64,000 nt of DNA, from positions 930,001 through 994,000 of the forward strand of contig JACGCN010000011.1 of the NCBI GenBank assembly GCA_014905825.1, given 5' to 3'. Both the position numbers and the translations under genes were made by a program. Source of the stretch: Lyophyllum atratum. Lineage: Eukaryota > Basidiomycota > Agaricomycetes > Agaricales > Lyophyllaceae. The notes under the pieces are model-generated. The model was not told where the DNA came from and did not search any database. It saw nothing but the letters and a program-made list of their open reading frames with translations. Shown one piece after another: positions 36,879-46,161 of the stretch (within the stretch, counting starts at the first letter, position 1; every line of letters starts with the position of its first letter).

Positions 36879-39800
36879 CTAGTTGAGATAGCCACGACAT
36901 TTGGCAGAGCCGCATAGACAAGGGATCTTATCTTGCTCAAATGGAAAGTGATAATCTGGAAAAGACATATGAGCGAAGACATAGAGAAACAGGCAATGAA
37001 GGACGAACCGTAAGTAATTTCGTCGCCCAGTTCTATGTCTTGTTTAGCATAGATGACAATCTTTTTCTCCCCGTTGATCGTGATAATTTTCGCCGTACAG
37101 TTGGGATCGCAAGAGTGATTTATCAAACGTCTAAAGCCATCCCGTCAGACTACAATTCAACAAAGGGGGAGCAAAAGAAACATACCCAAGATTCCCCTTC
37201 TTAGTCGCATCCACAACAAGGTCCTCATCAATCCGGAAGAGATAGCTGCTCCCAATCCCCTGTCTCTCATACGTTTTCTCCCTCTTATCCGCAACCTGCG
37301 CGCGGATAACCTCACCCACATACTCGATCACCATCTCCCCCCTCGAAATCTTCTCCATCGCATACAATCCCCAATCATGAATAGGCGAGCGCGCAAACCG
37401 GAGATGCTTCTTCCTAGTCTGCAGCTGATTGAACTTGAAGCTCAGCTCATTCGCCGCCGTCTCGCCCTTCGACAACGCCACGGCTCTCTGCACTTGATTA
37501 ATCTCCTCAAGGCCCTGTGCACGCCTCCGTGCATTGGCGCGATTGGATCTCGAGGACGTGATGTGGTGTTGCGGCTCTTCGACGACAGGGATTTGATCCT
37601 CAACAGCGGTTGCAGCACGTGCCTGGTACTGCGCGACGTACGCAGCCTTCTCCGCATGTGTGATCTTGTAGTAGCCCTCCGTACGCGCTGAGCCGGTGAC
37701 ATGTTTGCGGAACGCGGTGGTCTCCGGCGGCGGAGATGGAGTGGGTTCTTCCTCTTCAGGGGGCTCATACCCGGCCAAGGCAAGTTTGAGGAAATACAGA
37801 TCTTCGTCGTCCTCGCATAAGCCCTCGCTGACGGGGTCTGGCGGCGGAGTCGGCGGAGGGGTCACAACGCGTGGAGGTGGAGGCGGGCGTTTGGTTTCCG
37901 GTGCAGGTGAAGGAGAGAGCGAAGACTCGAAGCCAGGTGTGATTCGGACTTGTGCGACGGAGGGAACGTCAAAGTCCAGGTCAGTGGAGAAGAGCAAATC
38001 CTCGACGGTCTCCACGGTCTTTTTGAGTGTCTTCTTGGTCTTCTTCTTTGTCAAACCCTTCTTGGCTTTGGTTTCGACTTCGAATTCGACCTCGACCTTT
38101 GGTTTCTTCTTCACGGGCTCGTTCTCCTGCTCTTCATCCTTCTCCTCCGATACAGCCCTCTTGCGAACAACTTCCACCTTGCGTTCAGGTTCCACTGCGT
38201 CCTCGTCTTCCGACTCCACATCCTGCTCAACGATCCTGCGGCTAACCTTGACCACTTCCTTCTTCCTCTTCTTTTTCGGCCTCTCCAGCACAACTTCCTC
38301 CTCCCCTTCTTCCTCCTCCTCCTCTTCCTGCTTCCCCTCCGGCACCTCAGCACTCTGCACCTCCTCCACCACCACCGTCACCTGCGGCTTCGGCTGCTTT
38401 TTGAACGACAGGCCCTTCAGCCCCCTCTTCTCCCCGATCCCAAACGCCCCCCCTCTCCTCCCACCAACCGGGCCCGCCTTCAGCTTCTCCCTCTCCCGCG
38501 CAATCGCAACCCGCATCTCAGGACCTATCAACCGGTCCCTGACGTCCTTCGCAAGCAGCTCCTTCAGTTCCTTTATGATGAGCTTCTGCGCCTCATCAAC
38601 CAAGGCCTTGTCGTCCCATTCGCCATCTTTGCGCCCCTGAGTGGGGAGGGCAGGCGCAGAGGCAACGGTGACGGTCACTTGCTGGTGCGCGAGCTTCCTA
38701 CTCGAGCTCACGAGCGACGCGCGTTTGGCGGCATCGGGGGTGAGGAAAGTGATATACCACCCGAGGTGATCTTTGAGAATCTGTGGTGTGCGTCATGTTG
38801 TAGAGGTGGATTTGTGGTCAGAAACGCGGTTTTACCAAATGAATATAAGTTTGATGAAAGGGAAAGAAAGACAGAACAAAGCAATGAGTTCCGGGTCCAG
38901 CCACAAAAGAGAAGGCATAAGAGCGCACCTTATCGACCTTGAGCCCAGCGAAAAAATCCCTAACATCCTCCTCCCTGGCACTCCCCACCAACGGAATAGT
39001 AACATGATCCATCCCATTCCTCGCAAGCACCTCCACCACCGCCATATGATCCTTCTCCTTCTCCGCCTTATAGTCCCTTACAGGCCTATCCCCACCCCTC
39101 CCCCTGTCCCTGTCCCTATCCCTGTCCCTGTCCCTGTCCCTCTCCCGGCTCCTACTCCGACTCCGACTGCGCGAATACGACCGACTGCTCGACCGACTCC
39201 TGCTGCTCCCCTCCCACCGATCCCACCCACCCCTGCTCCCACGATAACTATCCCCCCTCCCCCACATCCTATCATACTCCCTCCCCCGCTCCCTATCCCG
39301 ATCTCGACTCCTGCTCCTCCCACCCGCGCGCCAGCTATCCCCGCCCGCACGGTGATGCCTTGGCGACGGCGTCCGCGACCTCGACGGCATATACCTGTCC
39401 ACCTTGTCTCTATCCACCCACGACCTATTACCATTGTAGGCCCCAGGCCTCCCCCTCCCATGAGCAGGGACATGCGGCGTCGACCCCCCACTCTCCCTCC
39501 CATCTCTATCTTTCCCACCCTCCCACTCCTTCTCCTTCCCGCCATCCCGATCCCTCGCCCCCCTCATCGGCTCCGCCAGCCCATTCAACGCCATCCTCGC
39601 CTTCAGGAGCGCCTCCGTCGGCTTCGCCACCACCGGCTCCGCCAATCCATTCAGCGCCATCCTCGCCTTCAACAGCGCCTCCGTCGGCTTCGCCACCACC
39701 ACCACCACCTTCTCCTCCCCCTTCCCACCATCCAAAGGCTTAAACGGCAGCGGATGCATATGCATAGGCGTGGCGCTCCCGTTTGCGTGCGGGTGGGGGC

Positions 39801-42598
39801 TGGCGTTGCTGGAGCCGCTGGCGTGGGTATGAGAGGGGGCGAGCATGGGTTTGGCGGGGAGGTTGGGGAAGTGGTGGTGGTGCTTGGGATGGCCTGGTCC
39901 AGGTGGTTGTTGCGCCTGCTGCTGCTGTTGTTTACCTGGCCCTGGTCCTGTCCCTGGTCCTGGTCTGGGCGCTACTCCAGACATCGCGGGCGGCTTCCCA
40001 CTCCACGCCCCTGCCCCTGTCCCTGTCCAGGCGTCTGCGGCACATCCCCATTCACCACCGGTGTCCTTATCGGCGTCTGCGCCACACCCTCTCCCCCACC
40101 CGGAGTAGGAACCCCAACACTCGCCGGCGGCAACCCCTTCTCCCTCCTCCTCCTCTCCTCCATCCTCCCCTCCAACTCCCTCACCACCGCCCCCACCACC
40201 CTCCCCTCCCCATCCACCACCGCCCTCACCCTCTCCTCCCCCTCCCCCCCCTTCTGCATTCCCCCCTGCACCACCCCCCCGAACCCCACGCGCCTCCCCT
40301 CCTCCGCCCGCACGCACGCAGCGGCTTCTTGGGGCGTGCGGTACTTGAGGTGGAGCACGCCGAGCGCGGCGCCGTTGGTGCGGTTGGTGCGCCACTCGAA
40401 GGTGTCGAGGGGCCCGTATTTGCGGTAGTGGGTGCGGAGGAGGGAGGTGGAGGTGAGGGGGGGGATGTTGGCGATGGTTACGCTTGTGGGGGGCGGGGTG
40501 GGGGTGTTGGCGTCGTGCTGTGGGGGACGCGTTAGTGACCTTGTATATACGCGCTGGGAAGGCAGGAGGAAGAAAGGAGAAAACGCACCTCCCATCGATA
40601 CTCAGTAAACGTCTCCCTCACACCCCGCGTCGTGTTAAATTTAAGCGCGCGCACCGCCGGATCCCTCCTAAGATCATACGGCACAGGCTCCTCCTCAACC
40701 ATCCCAGGCAAACTACTCGTCTTCCGCGACGGGCCCGCAGAAGGCTCACGCGACGTAGATGAGCTAGTCCCATCTCCCCCTGCCTCCGCCTCCTTCCCCG
40801 CCTCTTTCCCATCCTGCTTCCCTCTCCTCCCATCAACCCCAACCTCCACTCCCCCCCTCCCATCCACCCCCTCAGCCTCCCCCCCAAAAATCCCAACAAC
40901 CCCACCCTCATACCTTAAAAGCATCTCCCTTCCCTTCCCCTTCCCCTTAACACGCTCCGGCGCATGCACCCGTACATGCTCAATCAGCGCACGGTAGTAC
41001 ACCGGGTCCCTCTTCTGCACACTTCCTCCCACCGCTCCTACACTCGACGCAGACCCAGAGGCGCGCAGAGAAGCGACGACACCCGGAACCCCAGCGTTCA
41101 GGTTCGATAGTGCCAAGGGGGAGAGCATATTCGGAACGAACGAGTCTCTTTCCCTCTCCCTATCCCTATCTTTCCCTCCGCTCCCAGACGCGACTGAAGG
41201 CACGTCGAGGGCGGGGTCGAACAGGACCTTGAACGTCGGTGTCGAAGGGTACGCCTCACGAGGGGGCGGCCACGCCGGGGGGAGCGAGTACAGTCGCGGC
41301 GGGGACGGGGGCGGGGGAGGGGTGGGCGTGCGCGTCCGGTGTGGTTTGGTTTGAGGTGGGACGTCGGGTATGGATTGGAATTCGATCTCGGGCGGCGGTG
41401 AGGATCGGGGGGGTTGGGCGGCGATGAATAAAGATGGGGGTGGGGTGGGCGGGGGTTGGGATGCTATGAATAGTGGTGGGGGCGGCGGGGTTTGTGGTGG
41501 TGGTGGTGGGGGCGGTTGTGCTTCTGCTGAAGGAGGAGGTGGGGGAGGCGGTAGGGATGCTGGTTCTGGCGGTGGCGGAGGGGGTGGCGGTGGTTCCTCT
41601 TCCGTTGGAGGTGGTGGTGGTGGAGGGGTGGACGGCGGCGGTGGGGGCGTGTCGACTTCCATGCCGTCTGGTGGCGGCACGGGCGGCGGGGCATGTGACG
41701 GAGGCGGAGGCGGTGGAGGGTCATAGTCTGGTGGAGGAGGCGGAGGAGGCGCCGGCTCTGCTGGCTCAGGTTCTGGCTCTCCCCGGGTGAACGGCGAGGG
41801 GACGGGTTTGGGGAGGCCTTTGACCTCACGAGCGCGGGCGGAGGCGGCGGAGAGGGGGATGGGGATGGAGATGGCGGCGCGTGTGTTGTTGCTGGCGATG
41901 TGTGCGGTGACGCCGTTCATGGCGTCGTTGCCATTCGTCGTGGGACGGGAGGACGACTGTTATATAAGTCATTGAGTATATGACATGGAAAGAAATAGAA
42001 AAAAGAAGCACCCACCGAAGCTGCATTTTCGGTTCTCGCTATGGAACTCGGGCCTCCATTGTCGAGCCAGGCATTCGTGCCTTGCCATGTCTTTTATATA
42101 CAGTCAGAATTGGAAATAAGAAAATAAGAGAACAAGGGGGATCCTCACTGAAACGCCGCCAGGCCCTGCATTCCTCGATCCAGTATCCTGTAGCTTGTTT
42201 TTGATCGATATAGGCCGCCGATTAGTCTGCAGTCCGCCCTGGTCTCTCTCCCTGTCCCTGTCCACGCCCTTCTCCCTCTCCCGGTCCCTCTCCCTGTTGT
42301 TGTTGGAAAGGTAGTGCGGGGCTTTTGGGGGGTGCCCATTGCGCGGGCCTGGGAGCAGACTCCGGGGGCCAGTCGGGATGGGCTTGGAGAAGGATGTCAA
42401 AGAGGGAGCGGGGGCGGTGGGTGAGGAGCGCGGGCCTGTGGGTGGATGTTGGTGTGCAGGCTGGGTGGGTGGGTGATGGTGTAGAGGAAGTTGGGGTTGG
42501 GAGGACGAGGAGGAGGAGGAGGAGGAGGAGGGTGGGGGCTGCTGGTTGTGAGTGCCGAGGAGGGCGCGAGGGCCTTTGGGTGGCGCCTTGCCGGACAT
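36879..42598 (-). CDS. SET1: SET1 histone H3K4 methyltransferase (COMPASS)
   Basis: Catalytic subunit of COMPASS, methylating histone H3 lysine 4 in the nucleus. The start is taken at ATG 42598 ([15 protein letters not shown]); exon 1 is 42149-42598, and exon 2 encodes [16 protein letters not shown]. Exon 3 (about 41957-40589) carries a long poly-proline tract and [20 protein letters not shown]. Then follow the first RRM ([20 protein letters not shown]), an Arg/Asp/Ser-rich stretch, a second RRM-like segment ([20 protein letters not shown], then [19 protein letters not shown]), a Lys/Glu-rich linker, the N-SET region and the SET domain ([43 protein letters not shown]). The post-SET end is [16 protein letters not shown] at 36879-36881. 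Roughly 1,750 residues. The frame changes between about 39970 and 40110 without an obvious good intron. Confidence 0.95.
39103..39143. repeat. Hexanucleotide repeat coding Arg-Asp
   Basis: Repeated CCTGTC/CCTATC units on the plus strand encode alternating Asp-Arg in SET1 on the minus strand, next to an Arg-Ser stretch. A replication-slippage-prone coding microsatellite. Confidence 0.7.
39569..39700. repeat. 66-bp tandem duplication inside SET1
   Basis: Two adjacent 66-nt copies (39569-39634 and 39635-39700) differ at only a few bases and encode a 22-residue block (core [18 protein letters not shown]) twice in the linker between the SET1 RRM domains. The reading frame is kept. Confidence 0.88.
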
Positions 42599-42763
42599 GC
42601 GCTTGACACGGAGGCCAGGATGCTCGGTAGGAGGAAAAAGCGAGGTTTGAATGGACGCAGTGGGCGTGGCACTCTGATCACCCTGACAAACACGGGCAAC
42701 CTTCAAATTCTGAGCACAACTCAACCTCAACCACAAACTTTCCATTTACTACTCCTCTCACAC

Positions 42764-42850
42764 AGCAGCATGGCGCAGCTGGAAGCGCGCGGGGCCCATA
42801 TCTCGCTGTATGAAACCCCGAGGTCACTTGATCGAAACAAGTTGCTGCTA
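42764..42850 (+). tRNA. Initiator tRNA-Met (CAT), 14-nt intron
   Basis: Folds as a 73-nt mature tRNA. Acceptor AGCAGCA pairs perfectly with TGCTGCT, discriminator A73. The D arm is GCGC/GCGC, the anticodon stem CGGGG/CCCCG, and the anticodon CAT is at 42797-42799. The T stem is ACTTG/CAAGT with loop ATCGAAA. Initiator hallmarks are present: A1:T72 pair, three or more consecutive G:C pairs in the anticodon stem, and A54/A60 in the T loop. A 14-nt intron (42801-42814) follows position 37. Pol III boxes: A box TGGCGCAGCTGG, B box GATCGAAAC. A long T run starts at 42869, 19 nt downstream. Confidence 0.93.
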
Positions 42851-42868
42851 TAGTCCCAATCCCCGGCA

Positions 42869-42877
42869 TTTTTTTTT
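42869..42877 (+). terminator. Pol III poly-T terminator, tRNA copy 1
   Basis: Uninterrupted T run shortly after the tRNA 3' end, as expected for RNA polymerase III termination. Equivalent runs follow copies 2 and 3. Confidence 0.7.
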
Positions 42878-43123
42878 ACTTGCTTTCTCATCACAGCGCC
42901 TTCAACCCCGGCATGCGTACCATCGAGTGGATTCGAGTCGGATCGACGCTTACTCGATTGTGTACCACACCGTACTCGAACTACCAAAGCCTTACCTCAG
43001 CGCTAGCAAGATCCTGACCCATCTCTCCTTTTAGCCTTTGCCAGTTCTTGTGTTCACATTCACAACTTGCCATCGCCGAAATTCCATAACAACAACCTCG
43101 CTACCTTTACCTCTATAGTATAT

Positions 43124-43216
43124 ACTCGCATGGCGCAGGCAGAAGCGCGCGGGGGCCCTTATGTGAAGTATTATATCAAGGAATCAGGCCACTTGATGGA
43201 AACAAGCCGCTGCGTA
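43124..43216 (+). pseudogene. Degenerate tRNA-like unit B1
   Basis: Keeps the A-box region and D arm (TGGCGCAG...GCGCG) and a B-box-like CTTGATGGAAACAAG, but the acceptor halves (ACTCGCA and CGCTGCG) do not pair and the anticodon arm is expanded. It occupies a unit position in the array, so it is read as a decayed initiator-tRNA copy. Confidence 0.65.
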
Positions 43217-43437
43217 TGAAGAAGCTGTGAGCGCTTCCTCCGATCTTCTGCTGCATGCTTCTGAAGTGTTTATCCAGTGTTCGCCTCTTAGGAGAGGTCA
43301 GGGCATGCACAACCGTGACGAAGATGGATTCCGACCGCAAATGCCCGCGCTCATGCGACTCTTCCAAGCACCACAAAACTCTTCCACTTCCTGGCGGCTG
43401 CAGCTCCCTCAATTTGTTCGTTCTTCACATTGACGAG

Positions 43438-43552
43438 TACTAGCATGGCGCAGACGGAACCGGCCCAGGACGGCATCATCGAGACTCAAATGGTAGCATG
43501 CCGATTCACGACGCCGAGGCCACTCGGCCCAAACAAGTCTCTTCTAGTGCGC
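43438..43552 (+). pseudogene. Degenerate tRNA-like unit C1
   Basis: Starts TAGCATGGCGCAG like the intact copies and has GGCCACTCGGCCCAAACAAG where the T arm should be. The centre is about 30 nt longer and no cloverleaf forms. Closely similar to C2 at 44394. Confidence 0.6.
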
Positions 43553-43764
43553 AATATAGCCCCCTTTTTCGAGTTTCTATCCGCCTCTCGGGTCTACCAT
43601 ATACGTTCAAGCAGCCCATAACGACAACGACGATGAGGCTCGCGCTACCAATGCCCAGCACCACTACATACCCGTAATTTTCTCTCCGTTGCTCTACGGC
43701 CTATGCCACGTGTCCATTTTTGGGTACGGACTAGCTCAAATATCTATTATTCGCTTCTACAATC

Positions 43765-43851
43765 AGCAGCATGGCGCAGCTGGAAGCGCGCGGGGCCCAT
43801 ATTTCTCTGTATGACACCCCGAGGTCACTTGATCGAAACAAGTTGCTGCTA
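43765..43851 (+). tRNA. Initiator tRNA-Met (CAT), 14-nt intron
   Basis: Exonic sequence identical to copy 1: acceptor AGCAGCA/TGCTGCT, A73, D stem GCGC/GCGC, anticodon stem CGGGG/CCCCG, T arm ACTTG-ATCGAAA-CAAGT. Intron 43802-43815 (tttctctgtatgac). The 5' flank from 43701 is identical to that of copy 3. A poly-T terminator is at about 43874-43882. Confidence 0.93.
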
Positions 43852-43873
43852 TATATGTCACCTACTTCGGGTG

Positions 43874-43882
43874 TTTTTTTTT
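43874..43882 (+). terminator. Pol III poly-T terminator, tRNA copy 2
   Basis: Nine-T run about 23 nt after the tRNA end, within a conserved ...cgggtgTTT... context shared with copy 3. Confidence 0.7.
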
Positions 43883-44093
43883 GACTTGCTTTTTCGTCAC
43901 AGCGCCTTCGACTCCGAGGCACGTACCATCGACGCACAGTCGACTGTATACCTCGCGGGTCTCGAGCTACCAAAGCCTTACTTACCTCAGTGCTAGCAAG
44001 ACGCTTGGCCCATCTCTCCTTTCAGCCGTTGTTCACAACTCGTCATCGCCGAAGTGCACAACAACAACCTCGCTACCGCTACCTCTACCTCTA

Positions 44094-44190
44094 AGTCGCA
44101 CGGCACAGCGCGGGCCGTTATGTGCCGTTTTACAACGGGGAGTCAACTTGAGAAACCCGCGGCCACTCGATGGAAACAAGTCGGTGCATA
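44094..44190 (+). pseudogene. Degenerate tRNA-like unit B2
   Basis: Corresponds to B1 in position. Retains GGCACAGCGCGGGCCGTTATGTG and a T-arm-like CACTCGATGGAAACAAGT. Acceptor halves AGTCGCA and CGGTGCA pair at only a few positions, so a functional tRNA is unlikely. Confidence 0.65.
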
Positions 44191-44393
44191 TGAAGTCGTG
44201 AGCGCGGTTCCTTTGATCTTCTGCATACTTCTGAAGTATTTATCCAGTGTCCGCCTCTCGGGAGAGGTTACGTCATCCACAACCATAACGAAGATCGATT
44301 CCGACCGCAAGTGCCAGCGCTGATGCGACTCTCCCAAGCACCACAAAATTCTCCTACTTCCTGGCGGCTGCACCTCCTTAAAATACGCTAGTA

Positions 44394-44514
44394 CTAGTAG
44401 CATGGCGCGGAGGAAGCCGCCCAGGCCAGCATCGTCGAGGCTCAAGTGGTAGCATGCCGATTCACGACGCCGAGGCCACTCGGCCCAAACAAATTCCTGC
44501 TAGTGCTGCGCACA
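44394..44514 (+). pseudogene. Degenerate tRNA-like unit C2
   Basis: Near copy of C1, sharing gtagcatgccgattcacgac and gccgaggccactcggcccaa. No acceptor or anticodon stem survives. Confidence 0.6.
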
Positions 44515-44734
44515 TATAGTCCCGCTTTTTCGAGTTCTCATCCGCCTCTCGGGTCACCAATTCATGTTCACGCAGCCAGTCCATAACGACAACGACGACG
44601 ATGACCCGCGCGCGACCCATGCCAAGCACCACTACATACCCGTTCAGTCTCCTCTCCATTGCTCTACGACCTATGCCACGTGTCCATTTTTGGGTACGGA
44701 CTAGCTCAAATATCTATTATTCGCTTCTACAATC

Positions 44735-44821
44735 AGCAGCATGGCGCAGCTGGAAGCGCGCGGGGCCCATATTTCTCTCTATGAAACCCCGAGGTCACTT
44801 GATCGAAACAAGTTGCTGCTA
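44735..44821 (+). tRNA. Initiator tRNA-Met (CAT), 14-nt intron
   Basis: Same mature sequence as copies 1 and 2, with an intron at 44772-44785 (tttctctctatgaa). It lies exactly 970 bp after copy 2 and shares its 5' flank base for base from ctatgccacg onward. A T run (44847-44852) follows. Confidence 0.93.
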
Positions 44822-44846
44822 TAAATTGGCACTTTTCGGGTGTTTC

Positions 44847-44852
44847 TTTTTT
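44847..44852 (+). terminator. Pol III poly-T terminator, tRNA copy 3
   Basis: Six-T run preceded by TTTC, 25 nt after the tRNA end, in the same context as the terminator of copy 2. Confidence 0.65.
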
Positions 44853-45083
44853 GACTTGCTTTTCCATCACAGTGCCTGCGACTCCGAGACACGTACCGTT
44901 GACGCTCGCTCGACTGTATAACACATCATACTCGAACTACCAAGCCCTTCCCTCATCGCTAGCAAGATGCTTGAGTCAGCAGCTCGACCCATCTCTCCTT
45001 TTAGCTTTTGCCTAGTTCTTGTCCACAACTTGTCACCGCCGAATAATTCCACAACAGCAACCTCGTTACCTCTACCTCTAAGT

Positions 45084-45177
45084 AGCAGCATGGCGCATTT
45101 GGAAGCGCGCGGGGCCCATATATGTGCCTATCTTGCAATATACCCCGAAGTCACTTGATCGAAACAAGTTGCTGCTA
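45084..45177 (+). tRNA. Initiator tRNA-Met (CAT), 21-nt intron
   Basis: Acceptor AGCAGCA/TGCTGCT, A73, D stem GCGC/GCGC and T arm ACTTG-ATCGAAA-CAAGT are all intact. It differs from copies 1-3 by ATTTGGAA instead of AGCTGGAA in the D loop, AAGTC instead of AGGTC in the variable loop, and a longer intron at 45121-45141 (21 nt). Mature length remains 73. The D-loop change alters the A box to TGGCGCATTTGG, which still fits the TRGYNNANNNGG consensus. A five-T run occurs at 45203-45207. Confidence 0.88.
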
Positions 45178-46161
45178 ATACGTATCAAATGGCCTACCTG
45201 CATTTTTATCCTTTGCATCGCAGAGTCGGAAGTGGCCGCAGCAGAACGTTGAACACGGCCAGCGACCTAGACGAATGGTGACCATAGTGAAAGCTTCACC
45301 GCGGTTGAGGAGTCTAACTTACCTACTTGAGAGTCAGCCCCCCACGGGTCTACAATCGCTGGTTAGAAGGGACGTCCACCGATTCTACCCTGTGCCTTGC
45401 GCCACGCGTTTTATGTACCTTTTTTGCCTCTCTTGTTGGGGAGGCTATCGGCATCTTGCTATCTTAACATTCAGAACTACATGGCCGATTGCTACCACGA
45501 TATGAATTGCGAAAGGAACCGAGCCCTTGGTAGAGAGAATATCAACGAATTGCGAGTTCTGATTTCAGAAACACTAAACCCATTCTCGCGTTGCCCAAAC
45601 CACCCCCTAACTCAAGTGTTATGCAACCTCGGCTCCCAGTCTCAGTTAACCCAGTGGGGTCATACATAGGGAACACCTGGCCCTCAAGAAGTCCACGGTC
45701 TTGGCCCGCTGGATATTCCCGACGTCATTGTGGCGCACGCTGTGGTAATACGCGTAGGTCATCTCCCAGATCCGGGGCGACGCTTCGTAAGGTGCTCGTG
45801 GTCTTTTCATGCTACAGGCTAACCGACGCGAATCACTATCTTCGGAACCACGCCCACCATTACGGTGGCGGGGAACTGGAAGGAACCTTGGAATACTTCG
45901 TTAATGCTGCGTTGATACGTTGCATCGCTGTCTGATGACGACAAGGTCGTGAAAATGCGATGATTGTTCTATTGCTGATATGCGAGGATGGGTAAATATG
46001 CAAGGAGATAAAGTGGTAAAGTTATAGGATATCGTGAAGTCTAATGTCTAATGAGGAGTAAAGGTATTTTCGGGGACAAAATGCAATGCTGGAGATGAGA
46101 GGTGCGCAGGCGCGAAATGAAATATGGGGGAGAAAACCGGTTCCACCCAAGAGACGAAGAA
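45178..46161. other. Intergenic region, no gene seen
   Basis: About 980 bp between the tRNA array and the 3' end of the next minus-strand gene. Short plus-strand frames (45275-45505, 45591-45935) show no recognisable protein features. Confidence 0.45.

Larger units (their letters stand above)
42764..45177 (+). repeat. Tandem tRNA-containing array with higher-order repeat
   Basis: Eight units of about 300-370 bp in direct orientation, each centred on a tRNA-like core. Four are intact initiator tRNA genes (starting 42764, 43765, 44735 and 45084); four are degenerate (near 43124, 43438, 44094 and 44394). Order: intact-B-C-intact-B-C-intact-intact. The block from ctatgccacg at 43701 recurs at 44671, an exact 970-bp period with an identical flank up to the tRNA. 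Spacers also align (for example agctaccaaagccttac, gctagcaaga, cccatctctcctttt, aacaacctcgctacc), so whole units were duplicated rather than only the tRNA parts. Confidence 0.9.

Noticed and set aside
37696..40428. Long plus-strand open frames opposite SET1 (Ser-, Leu/Arg- and Pro-rich)
   Set aside because: They are antisense to the repetitive, low-complexity coding sequence of SET1, whose minus-strand frame carries RRM and SET motifs. Compositional shadows.
41239..41726. Gly-rich plus-strand open frame
   Set aside because: Mirror image of the SET1 poly-proline tract; no independent evidence.
42769..43996. Short recurring peptide frame beginning MAQLEARGAH
   Set aside because: It first looked like a repeated small protein, but the sequence is the initiator tRNA itself (the ATG is part of the acceptor/D-arm junction). 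Coding is coincidental.
42764..45177. CRISPR-like or satellite interpretation of the repeats
   Set aside because: Units of 300-370 bp contain foldable tRNAs with Pol III boxes and terminators, the genome is eukaryotic, and spacers are themselves homologous.
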